Notes under the pieces: generated by a model
Seen by the model: only the letters and a program-made list of their open reading frames with translations
Database searches by the model: none
What the model was told of the DNA's origin: nothing
Origin: Rheum nobile
Taxonomy: Eukaryota > Streptophyta > Magnoliopsida > Caryophyllales > Polygonaceae
NCBI GenBank assembly: GCA_027886185.1
Contig: WOAB01000142.1
Coordinates: 1,612,001 to 1,676,000 of the forward strand
DNA: 64,000 bases
Reading direction: 5' to 3'
Shown: positions 56,339-64,000 of the stretch, in pieces
Numbering within the stretch: position 1 is the stretch's first letter
How the letters are laid out: every line of letters begins with the position of its first letter
Position numbers and translations under genes: made by a program

Positions 56339-57379
56339 ATGCCGAGAGCTAGGAAGGTTGGCATGATTGTAGAGGAGAATATGGCTTATGATGTGGTTGC
56401 GGAGAAGACTGTGCTTCCACCTCGATTCTTTGATAGTGGGACTTTGGCTGAGTTGGGTATGCTAGAGATGGTCCAGCTGTGCTTGAATAAGTTAGGATTG
56501 GGTGGCTTCCTAGGCAAGTGTGCCCCTGTGTTCCCTAAGCTTTGTTACCAGTTTATCGCCACCATGTCAAGATATACTGAGAGACGCACTATTAATGGTG
56601 AGGTACGCAAGGTGCTTGCGGGTATAAGATTCAAGTATGAGGAACGGGCTTACGAGATGCCAGTTGAGGAAGTCAGGGATGTTCTGGGAGTGTCTAGACC
56701 ACCTACTGCTGGGTGGAAGAAGGGACCCGATTAGGCGGACACTAAAGAATTCTGGATTACCGCTACGGGAATGTCTGCTTATCAGAAAGGGAAGGAAACC
56801 AGTAACAAGCTCGTGCACCCCTGTCTACGCTTAATTCATTCTGTGCTGGTGCGGTCATTTTGTGGGAGTGCGGAGGATAGGAAGATTTCTCTAAAGCGTC
56901 TTGGTTTGTTCTCTCCGATGCTCGACCCTTTGGATGAGGAGACTCCTTGTTGGATTTTGGTATGGGCGCGCGAACTCCAGAGGATTCGCGAGGGTAAAGC
57001 GCGAGATATTGTTCAGGGTGGTCTGATCACTTTGGTTGCGGCCGCCAGAGTGCAGACTAACACTATTCCTCAGCCGATCATGCCTGTTCGCTACGACATG
57101 CCATGTCTGCGATGGTGTGGTATGTTGAACAACTCACCGGAGCAATTCCTTTGGTGTTCTTATGGAGGTCACGTGCTGCGGCTTCCTCGCCCCTTTACCT
57201 ACCCGCGGGATTTCACGCAGTGGTTCATTCCATCTGACGCTGAGGTCGTTCCTTCCGATTCTGAGGATAGTCTCCGGGTTGCTGCCCCTGCGTTTGCTAC
57301 TGCCTCCTCCTCTGCATCGACTTCTGAGATTCCTTGGTACCCACCTCCGCCGGGCTATCCACCATATCCACCTTTCTAG
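56339..57379 (+). pseudogene. Athila-type ORF3 (accessory/env-position protein), one in-frame TAG
   Basis: ATG at 56339 gives MPRARKVGMIVEENMAYDVV. TAG at 56732 (after WKKGPD) is followed in the same frame by ADTKEFWITATGMSAYQKGK through to TAG at 57377. Visible: RFFDSGTLAELGMLEMVQLC, FIATMSRYTERRTINGEVRK, FKYEERAYEMPVEEVRDVLG, NKLVHPCLRLIHSVLVRSFC and a Pro-rich tail WYPPPPGYPPYPPF. The layout (a (I/V)-R-F-x-(Y/V) strand, then a DVLG-like turn, then HP-L-R-x-(L/I)-H) resembles the ORF in the env position of Athila elements (ATHILA ORF-1 type). No transmembrane segment is evident. Function unproven. Confidence 0.65.
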
Positions 57380-58034
57380 TGAGTTTATTTTCTTTCTCCC
57401 CTATTTCGTTCTGTCTTCGTCTCTACATTGAGGACAATATGTGTTTCAAGTGTGGGGGAGAGATTTAGACTTGCTGCTTATCATAGTTATTGTACATAGT
57501 TTGTTTATGCAATTCATATTTGCATTTCAGATTCGAGCATTTGTTTTCATTTTTTTTTTTTTGAAAAAGGCAATCAAAATCTTGGGATGAGTTGAAAACC
57601 CGAAAGGGCGGTTTAGGTAATAAGCAGGTAGTCCGACTGATATAGATCGGTGCAAAAGTGGACTGGAGTGATGTGAGTACATGTGAGATGTCTAACAAAA
57701 TGAAATGAGTGGCTAGATGAAAACCCGAGAGGGCGCCTAGGCAAGATGAGTGTAAAAAAAAAGTGATTTTAGGATCATTATGGAGGCTGGCGTCATAAGC
57801 AGAGGTGATATAAGGAGTTCGGGTAGGTCACTCTGGAGCGATAAGGAGCTAGACAGGAGTTAGGAATAGATTTATCTCGCATCACTTATTTTGGTTGTCT
57901 GGAGCTGATTGTTGAGTTGTTGTAGTCACTGGTATCATGTTTGCCTGCACTTCCTGAGGCCTTAGTTTTGATGATTGGAGTATGATTAGTTTTGATTTAC
58001 TCGGGACGAGTAAAGGTCTAAGTGTGGGAGAATT
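57380..58034. other. Athila 3' untranslated region with two purine tracts
   Basis: TTGAGGACAATATGTGTTTC followed by AAGTGTGGGGGAGAG at about 57448, and a second tract, AAGTGTGGGAGAA, just before the 3' LTR (58020-58032). GAAAACCCGAAAGGGCG and GAAAACCCGAGAGGGCG are a repeated phrase. The second tract is the likely plus-strand primer. Confidence 0.65.
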
Positions 58035-59322
58035 TGATAGGTGTCATTTCAGGCACCTTAACCAGTGATTATTGACATGATTTAGATGGAGTTTCAATGT
58101 AGATTTAGGCTAAGTCTGTCATCCAGAAGAAGAGTTAAGAAATGAAGATATCATAGGATTTACAGCTTAATGAAGGATGGAGAAGATGGAGGAGAAGATC
58201 TGCTCATGATTCATGGAGGAAGGCTACCATCACTTGGTAGTACAGGAGAGCAGAAGATGAAGAACTGAAGAAGATGAAGAACTGAAGAAGCTGGTCTTTG
58301 CCGCCCCGCGCCACAAGCCACCGCGACCCAGCGGTGGATCTCAGAGAAGGCGACACAACGAAGCCACCGCCCCGCGGTGGAGGTCGACGCCTCGCGGCCA
58401 GCAGTTCTTTTGTTTCCGATTTTAGCATTTTCGGATATTCTACTTTCTATTATTTTATTTCCTTATTTTTATTTGCTAGGTTTAGCTTATCTTTTCTGAA
58501 CCTATTTAAGAGTTTTTCTAGTTTTAGAGAAGAGGACGTTCTCTCTCTTTATTCATTCCAGATCTAGGGTTTGAACGAATGGAGAACTAAACACCTTTGT
58601 TTCGCTAGACAATTGAAGCATTGCAATGAATTGGTTGTGAGATTTCTATTCCTTGTTCTATATCTTATAAAGTTGGTTTAATTCTCTTGAGCATAGTGTC
58701 TATTGGTTTGTATTGATTTATCTAGAGTTGCTAACTAGGTTTATCGATATCTATCATAGTGCTAGGGTTTGCATATAGTGGAATACGAGTGCTTACCTAG
58801 TGGCAAACACAATTGTTGCATATAGTGGAATACGAGTGCGCAATTGTGAGAGAGAATTATTTACATGTTAAGTAGTAAGGTTTTCTTCTATTTGCATGTA
58901 TCCTATATCCTTGTGTGCATCGCTATTGCTTTGTTAGTGGTAAGGATTTCTTCCATTGATATCGTGATAAGTCTATCAACAATTATGAGAATTGGTAGTA
59001 CTTAAGATCAGGATGGGAACAACTATAAGATTGTGAAAAGAACTTGGAACAATAGTTATCAGTGATCAACCTGTTTCATCTGCAGTGTGGATATTTGTCT
59101 AGTGGAATACTTCCCCTCATCATATTTCTTCTTCTTTTAAAGCTTGCATCTCTATTACTCTGCGAATATTCTAAAACCCCCCTGCTACTTGTTAGTCACA
59201 CGTTAATTGCATACAGATAACCGACTCCCTGTGGGATCGACCCTGACTTGCTTGCTATACTCTTTAGTAGGTGAATTAAGATTTCTTTGACAGGAAAACG
59301 ACACCGGTTTCCGGCCTTGTCA
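58035..59322 (+). repeat. Athila-like 3' LTR
   Basis: 1288 bp, TGATAGGTGTCATTTCAGGC to CCGGTTTCCGGCCTTGTCA. Dyad cluster F at 58299-58400. Confidence 0.92.
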
Positions 59323-59329
59323 ATTACGT

Positions 59330-59637
59330 TACTTAATCAAAAAAAGAGGTCTACTTAACGTGGGTACACTCTCCTCGCTTAACGTGTGGACCCTCTCCTC
59401 ACGTTAAGTTTGGACCTTCTCTTGTGGAGACTCCTCACGTAACGTGTGGACCATATCCACACGTTAAGTGGTTCGAAACTCCACACGTTACGTGTGAAGA
59501 CTCTTCTCACGTAACGTGTGGAGATGGTACGTGTGGACCTGTTTTTTCACACGTAACGTGGTGAGCCATTCACTATGTTATGTGTGAACCTATGCGTTGA
59601 AAGACAATTTTACCTATGTGCTAAAAAGTAAACGTGT
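59330..59637. repeat. Right MULE end with dyad cluster B
   Basis: About nine dyads, for example CACACGTTACGTGTGAAG, CTCACGTAACGTGTGGA and TTCACACGTAACGTGG, interleaved with GACCCTCTCC/GACTCTTCTC phrases, then CCTATGCGTTGAAAGAC and CTAAAAAGTAAAC. Inverted counterpart of 18884-19045. Confidence 0.8.
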
Positions 59638-59643
59638 ACTTAA

Positions 59644-59859
59644 AAGCTCTGTTCGAAACCTCACATATTACACATTATAAGCTCTTTTAATATATTAAAA
59701 ATGATGAGCTTTGTTCGGTCATCAATACCTATAAGCTATTTTTAAGGTCAATTTGCTCCAAAATCATCTTCTAGACTCTTCTTCCGGTACACAGTTCAAA
59801 AATCTCTTTTTACAAATTAATATGTTATAATGTATAATATTCATGTGCCGAACAAGCCT
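59644..59859. mobile_element. Tourist-like MITE next to the MULE end
   Basis: Begins AAGCTCTGTTCGAAAC and ends GTGCCGAACAAGCCT, flanked by TAA (59641-59643 and 59860-59862). Length about 216 bp. Inverted ends are imperfect. Confidence 0.6.
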
Positions 59860-59862
59860 TAA

Positions 59863-60023
59863 ATGGTTCAATCTTGTCTACTTTTCTGCGGACTGGGGTC
59901 AAGTATATACGTGGTTCGATTTTACATCCATTTTGCCATCAACGTCGTAATGGACAAAATCAGTGTTGTACACCTAAAATTAGGGTTTCACGGTTTGAGC
60001 TCTACGATTAAGTTTATTATATG
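59863..60023. other. Short unique stretch between MITE and Tat element
   Basis: Nothing recognisable; a short frame at 59863-60096 has no known domain. Confidence 0.45.
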
Positions 60024-60586
60024 TGGTTGCAAAATTCTATACCACTTGATGATTAAAAGAGAAATGATGGATTCCCACAAGAAGAACCTGATTTGATCTT
60101 AAATTCTTCAATTTGCAACCAGAATATCAGTCAACGGAAGGGTCAAATCTTCCCTAAAGTCCCTCCAACACTCAAGTCAGTAAGAAGCTCTCAAAAACCA
60201 ATCAATGGAGGCGGCCAATGTTGTACAAGTATAAAAAGAAGAGAGAGAGAGAGACTCTTTAGGGCTTCATTAGGTTAATTAAGGCCTTGTTTGGCCATTC
60301 ATTTATAATGTCTTTATTTACAAAAAGTACTTTTTTTTTCTTCTTACACACTTTCCCATACCGCCCATATTTCAAAACTATTTTTCCAAAAAAATATTTT
60401 TTAACCAAAAAAGTCTTTATAAATACATTCACCAAACAAACCCTAATACCTTGCTTAATGTGAAGGAAATTAATTTACCTTGTTGGGTTTTTCCTAATTA
60501 AAGCCCATAACCTTACTTGTTGAAATTATAAGCATAATAAAAGGAAAAGAAATAAAGATAACAATAAACATTATTTTATCTCCTCA
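60024..60586 (-). repeat. Tat-type LTR (left copy, 3' LTR in element orientation)
   Basis: About 400 bp of LTR interrupted by a 161-bp MITE. On the minus strand it starts TGAGGAGATAAAATAATG, preceded by the purine-rich GAGGGGCAAAT tract. Confidence 0.8.
60283..60443. mobile_element. Tourist MITE inside the Tat LTR, with empty site in the other LTR
   Basis: Begins GGCCTTGTTTGGCCATTC and ends ATTCACCAAACAAACCC, flanked by TAA (60280-60282 and 60444-60446). The right LTR has the uninterrupted site GGTTAATTAATACTATGC at 63708, so insertion and the 3-bp duplication can be seen directly. Length 161 bp. Confidence 0.9.
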
Positions 60587-60710
60587 ATTTGCCCCTCGGG
60601 CTTTGAAGGCTTGTAGAGGCTTGAGAGCCTAAATATATCCTAACCTATTAAGGCCCAGTATCCTCGATTCGTCCTCCTGAAAACAAATAGCGTAATTCGA
60701 GTTGAGGCAC

Positions 60711-60895
60711 CGCACGACCGTGCAGTCGGTAAATTTTTTTCAAATTTTTTTTGGAACCGTGGCCGTGCGGAAAAACGCACGGTCGTGCAGGCGGTGATTT
60801 TTCGAAGCCGAGAGCATTGCACGGCCCGTGCGGTTTTGGGAGAATTTAATCCCGGATTTTTGCCCCAATGCCGAGAGCACCACACGGCTCGTGCG
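60711..60895. repeat. Dyad cluster G (GCACGGCCGTGC)
   Basis: Copies CGCACGACCGTGC (60711), CGTGGCCGTGCGG (60758), CGCACGGTCGTGC (60777), GCACGGCCCGTGCGG (60819) and CACACGGCTCGTGCG (60881), with GCCGAGAGCA preceding two of them. Lies just inside the left LTR. Confidence 0.85.
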
Positions 60896-60997
60896 ATTTT
60901 AATTGTTTTTTAGTACTCTTTTGCTTTTGCCATTCGACGCGGCAGGTATGATTGCCCCTTATGGCTAGTCAATTTATGCAGCCTGTGCAATTATGCC

Positions 60998-61355
60998 TCA
61001 TGGCCTATTCGTTTATTCGACAATTTGTGTTGTGGCCTATGGCTTATCATTTGTCAGCAACCTGTGTCGTGGCCTATGACTTATCATTTGTCATCAACCT
61101 GTGTTGTGGCCTAGGGCATATCATTCGTCATCAACCGGTGTTGTGGCCTATGACTTATCATTTGGCAGGAATCCGTGTTGTGGCCTATGGTTTATCATTT
61201 GCCAGCAACCTGTGTTGTGGCCTATGGCTTATCATTTGTCAGCAACCTGTGTTGTGGCTTATGGCTTATCATTTGTCAGCTTGTGTTGTGGCATATGGCT
61301 TATCATTTGTCAACAACCTGTGTTGTGGCCTATGGCTTATAATTTGTCAAGAACC
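60998..61355. repeat. 37-bp minisatellite, about nine to ten copies
   Basis: Units of the type CCTATGGCTTATCATTTGTC followed by AGCAACCTGTGTTGTGG. Variation includes CATCAACC, GGCAGGAATCC and one unit missing its last half (about 61281). A + frame runs through it only because 37-bp units shift phases evenly; it is not a gene. Confidence 0.9.
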
Positions 61356-61379
61356 AGTTTTAACAAACAAGTGTTTTCT

Positions 61380-61734
61380 TTCACATTAGAAAAACGTCAC
61401 TAAAGTTGACAAACACGGGGAGAAGAAAGACCAAGGGGCCTCGTTAAAACCTCTTCGTAGGAAAACCATGTGGGAGTAAACCGTACGAAGAGGAAAAAGT
61501 GCCCCGTAACAAATTTCAAATTCAAATATGAAAGTTCAAGAATTAAACGTAAAACTTCCTGGAATTCAATGCTTACGGAACGTGGGGTATCATCCTCCTC
61601 CCATAGATGGACAACTCGTTGAGTCCATTGCTTGGATTGAGTGCACTGCGTGTTGGGAACCCTCTATTCCCAAGCATTGCCACGTTATCGCCTCTATTAT
61701 GTGTATCACATGTTTTTGTGGCTCTTTTTTCTAC
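61380..61734. other. Tat element interior without recognisable gene
   Basis: Includes CCTCTTCGTAGGAAAACCATGT-like phrases (truncated here) found downstream of Tat gag. No pol motifs on either strand. Confidence 0.45.
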
Positions 61735-63431
61735 ACTACAGGCAATCCAGGGGCCCTTTGCATCGCCCGACCCTTGCCTAATTCAGCCTCCTGGTCAATA
61801 AATTCTTGTAGGTATCCCCGTGAGACCCAAGCCTCTAGCTGATGCCTGAGGGACTTACATTCTTCGGTTCTATGCCCCTTCTCCCGGTGAAAAGAGCAGT
61901 ACATGTTTTGATCTTTGTCCTTATCTTCCCCTCTCATCTTCGGGGGCCAGCAGAAAAAAGGTTTTTCTTTTATCTGAGGCAGAATCATGTATATTGGCAA
62001 CTTGAACATGGTGTGCACAACCTGTAATGCTGAGAGGGGTGGCGGCCTTCTATCCTTGTTTAGTGCCCCTCGGTCGTTAAGGGCCTCACTTCTTCCTTGG
62101 TCGTGCACTAGGACTCAAACCTCCTATCCTTGGTTGGCTTTTGATCATCTTTCAGCTTTGTGTACTGCCTAAGCCTTTCATGTAACTCTGGCATTCCCGA
62201 TGGTGCCCTGAGTGTCAAACTCTCCCTTAGCCTACAATCTCGCCGAAGTGCGAGCCTGAAAGCAGCCACCGTAACTTTCTCATCACAATCATCCATATCA
62301 GCATAACACTCCATGAACCTATGGGCGAATTGCCTCAAACTCCCCCCCCCCCCCCCCCCCCCCCCCGCGCATTTTCAAGGCAAATAAAGCATCCATAGAA
62401 GTGGGTTCCTTGCTATATGCTATGAAGTGAGACACAAATTTCCTAACTAATTGACTCCATGAGTAGATTGAATTTGATTCTAAAGAGTGGAACCACTTAG
62501 CATCCATCTTTCCTAGATCACAGAGAACATTTTACACATTAGGGCATCATTTGAAACCCACAAAGCCATTTTATGAGAATATGAAGCGACATGAATAATT
62601 GGATCAGATTTTCCATCATAAAGATCAAAAGATGGAGTAGAAAACTTAGTTGGCGGTTGTTGTTCCCGAATCATTCTTACAAAAGGAGTCGAAGTCATGC
62701 GAGATAATTTAAGCTATACCTGCTATTGAGCATTTATCAAGGACTCACCCTGATTGTCCAACAAGCGCAATAGTCGTTGTCCTGCGTCGTTGATTCGGGT
62801 GGAGCACTGCTCCCATCTACGTGCAGACTCAGTGCTCTTGGATCGACCCCGATTGAACTCCTCCCGTGATCTAGACAGACGACGCGGTCACCTTTCCCTC
62901 TCTTCTCGGACTGCACGCCTTGGAGGAGTCCTGCTTCGCTCTCTGGAACGACGACGGGCAGGCCTCGAAGCGGAAGACGAAGTTCGAGTCTCGCGCCAGC
63001 GTTGCATGCTAACCCTGAGTCTGCCTGACTCACCACGACGGGATGCCCCAACCTCCTCAATGAGTTGCGGCATACGACTTGCATGATCTGGATCCATTCC
63101 AATTTGTCGTAGTTCCCGTTGATTCGCATGATCAATCACACTAGCCAGACGGTGCCCCTCCTATACAGTTAGAATCGTCTACACCCATCGGGCGCTTGCC
63201 TTGCGAATGCTCGAAAGTCCTACGCATTACTGCCAATTATTCTTGAACCATGCGAAACTCGTGGTCTCGCTCTTCCATGGCTGCCATCAATTTAGCGTTC
63301 TGACGGTCTTTTTCCCTAATTGCGTCTTCAAATTCAGCATGACGGCGAGCTAGATCCGCCGCTCGTGCTTCTTCATCAACGACCCACACGGCCACAGACG
63401 CACTCATAGCCCTTCTTGCAGCCACCATCAT
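61735..63431 (-). pseudogene. Tat-type gag, frame-broken
   Basis: Two ATG codons at 63431 and 63428 start MMVAARRAMSASVAVWVVDE, followed by a coiled-coil-like RRHAEFEDAIREKDRQNAKL. An Arg/Ser-rich linker (RRSRERSRTPPRR) spans about 63000-62880. The capsid core follows: TPFVRMIREQ, FSTPSFDLYDGKSDPIIHVA, KWFHSLESNSIYSWSQLVRK and FALKMRG. A G25 tract (62366-62342) then breaks the frame before FAHRFMECYADMDDCDEKVT. A zinc-knuckle-like CSFHREKGHRTEECKSLRHQ (about 61905) precedes the end, PGLPVV at 61731-61740. The YDGxxDP and FHxxxGHxTExC blocks are typical of Tat/Ogre-like gag. Several stops and the G tract make it non-functional. Confidence 0.78.
62342..62366. repeat. 25-base C homopolymer inside gag
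   Basis: Twenty-five consecutive C on the + strand (poly-G in the gag coding strand), between KMRG and the rest of gag. Conserved Tat gags have only a few residues here (for example QREGESLR). Slippage, or assembly or sequencing error in a homopolymer, are both possible. Confidence 0.95.
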
Positions 63432-63437
63432 CGTCGA

Positions 63438-63460
63438 TTCCCACAGACGACGCCAAAATA
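63438..63460 (-). other. Primer-binding region of the Tat element
   Basis: Minus strand TATTTTGGCGTCGTCTGTGG starts right after the LTR end, matching the conserved TTTGGCGCCGTCTGTGGGAA region of Tat elements with one change. Confidence 0.85.
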
Positions 63461-63856
63461 TGATAGCAAAATTCTGCACCACTTGATGATTAAAAGAGAA
63501 ATGATGGATTCCCACAAGAAGAACCTGATTTGACCTTGGATTCTTCCATATGTAACCAAAAGACCAGTCAACGGGAGGGCCGAATCTCCCCTAAAGCCCC
63601 TTCGACGCTTAAGTCAGTAAGAAGCTCTCAAAAACCAATCAATGAAGATAGTCAATGTTGTGTACGTATGAAAAAGAAGAGAGAGAGCCTCCTTAGGGCT
63701 TCATTAGGTTAATTAATACTATGCTTAATGTGAAGAAAATTAATTTTCCTTGTTGGGTTTTCCCTAATTAAAGCCCATAATCTTGCTTGCTAAAATTATA
63801 AGCATAATAAAAGGAAAAGAAATAAAAATAATAATAAACATTATTTTACCTCCTCA
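63461..63856 (-). repeat. Tat-type LTR (right copy, 5' LTR in element orientation)
   Basis: 396 bp, from TGATAGCAAAATTC (plus orientation) to ACCTCCTCA. Lacks the MITE seen in the left copy. Confidence 0.85.
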
Positions 63857-64000
63857 TTATCTATATATAATGTTGTCGCCTCCTCTTTCGCGTCGCTAGT
63901 CGCCTCCTAGCTCCAACGGTGTAGCCTTCCTTGCCAACAACCTCCTTCACCGCGTACACTACTAAGAATATGCCCTTTATCGATGCTTTTTTAAGCCTTT
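63857..64000. other. Window end
   Basis: Short stretch after the Tat LTR with CGCCTCCT words; nothing recognisable. Confidence 0.4.

Larger units (their letters stand above)
39906..59322 (+). mobile_element. Athila-like LTR retrotransposon (target duplication ATTAC), with a nested SIRE element
   Basis: Flanked by ATTAC (39901-39905 and 59323-59327). 5' LTR 39906-41163, 3' LTR 58035-59322; the 3' LTR starts TGATAGGTGTC while the 5' LTR starts TAATAGGTGCC (TG lost). The primer-site region TTTGGCGCCGTTGCCGGGGA follows, then gag (split by the SIRE insertion), PR-RT-RH-IN, and a third ORF with features of the Athila accessory ORF. The phrase GGGAGGCAACCCGAGG after integrase and two AAGTGTGGGGGAG/AAGTGTGGGAG tracts are typical of Athila. 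Without the 8.6-kb insert the element is about 10.8 kb. Confidence 0.9.
18884..59637. mobile_element. Large Mutator-like element (MULE) with four inserted retroelements
   Basis: Outer ends are degraded inverted repeats: GTTTACTTTTTAACGCATAG at about 18889 matches the complement of the right end near 59600-59633 (GTTTACTTTTTAGCACATAG), and both are followed inward by TAACGCATAGG(C/T)T and ACGTAACGT-type dyads. Between them lie a plant mobile domain gene (+), a MULE transposase with SWIM finger (-) and a GRF zinc-finger gene (+). A clear 9-10 bp target duplication was not found. Removing the inserted elements (about 22.35-23.11, 25.8-36.8, 38.2-39.6 and 39.9-59.3 kb) leaves about 8 kb, a normal size for an autonomous MULE with accessory genes. 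Confidence 0.72.
60024..63856 (-). mobile_element. Gag-only Tat-type LTR retrotransposon, minus strand
   Basis: Two direct repeats bound it: 60024-60586 (3' LTR in element orientation, enlarged by a MITE) and 63461-63856 (5' LTR). Both share GCAAAATTCT, CCACTTGATGATTAAAAGAG and GGGCTTCATTAGGTTAATTA. On the minus strand the 5' LTR ends TGCTATCA and is followed by TATTTTGGCGTCGTCTGTGG, the Tat-type primer-site region. Gag is recognisable; pol is absent, and its place is taken by a 37-bp minisatellite and dyad cluster G. The target duplication is not clear. Confidence 0.8.

Noticed and set aside
60952..61403. 145- and 100-codon + frames
   Set aside because: Translation of the 37-bp minisatellite on the strand opposite to the Tat gag.
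62754..63086. 110-codon + frame
   Set aside because: Antisense shadow of the Arg/Ser-rich gag linker on the minus strand.

Overview
The window is plant nuclear DNA, most likely from a eudicot. It is AT-rich, has GT-AG introns, and is dominated by plant transposon families (Tekay, Athila, SIRE and Tat LTR retrotransposons, an L1-type LINE, Mutator-like elements, Tourist and hAT MITEs). The only ordinary host gene I can support is a serine carboxypeptidase-like (SCPL) gene of the clade IA acyltransferase type. It occupies 34-18588 on the + strand and its 5' end lies outside the window.

Region 1 (1-18.6 kb): thirteen SCPL exons carrying the Ser-Asp-His triad are spread over 18.5 kb because the introns are filled with transposons. 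Intron 1 holds a long foldback element (about 319-5136) with a 41-bp satellite and a nested Mutator-type MITE. Intron 4 holds a degraded L1-type LINE (about 8.2-13.2 kb). Intron 10 holds a second Mutator-like MITE (15007-17271), and intron 11 holds a Tourist-type MITE. The exon 2/3 phase mismatch and the missing acceptor at exon 11 suggest the gene is broken.

Region 2 (18.9-59.6 kb): one large Mutator-like element. It has degraded inverted ends built from ACGTAACGT-type dyads and carries a plant mobile domain (PMD) gene remnant, a FAR1/MULE-type transposase with an OTU-like C-terminal part, and a small GRF zinc-finger gene. Other elements have inserted into it: a Ty3-like fragment (22.3-23.1 kb), a complete Tekay-like chromovirus (25815-36829, TSD TTCAT), a solo LTR (38224-39596, TSD GCTAC) and an Athila-like element (39906-59322, TSD ATTAC). 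The Athila element contains a gag-only SIRE-type Copia element (41595-50211, TSD CATAG), and that in turn contains another solo LTR (46775-48277, TSD TGYCG). Without the inserts the Mutator-like element would be about 8 kb.

Region 3 (59.6-64 kb): a Tourist-type MITE, then a minus-strand gag-only Tat-type element (about 60024-63856) with a MITE in its 3' LTR and a 37-bp minisatellite.

The strongest unexplained pattern is that nearly every element carries clusters of short GC-rich imperfect palindromes (12-21 bp, 3-11 copies per cluster). Each element family has its own palindrome. In three related LTRs the palindrome differs but sits in the same place, upstream of the putative promoter. In the Athila element the same motif also occurs in the two polyprotein linkers and in untranslated DNA. 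A second pattern is that about fifteen in-frame stops in these elements are all explicable as C-to-T (or G-to-A) changes. All boundaries come from reading the sequence by eye; no alignments were run.
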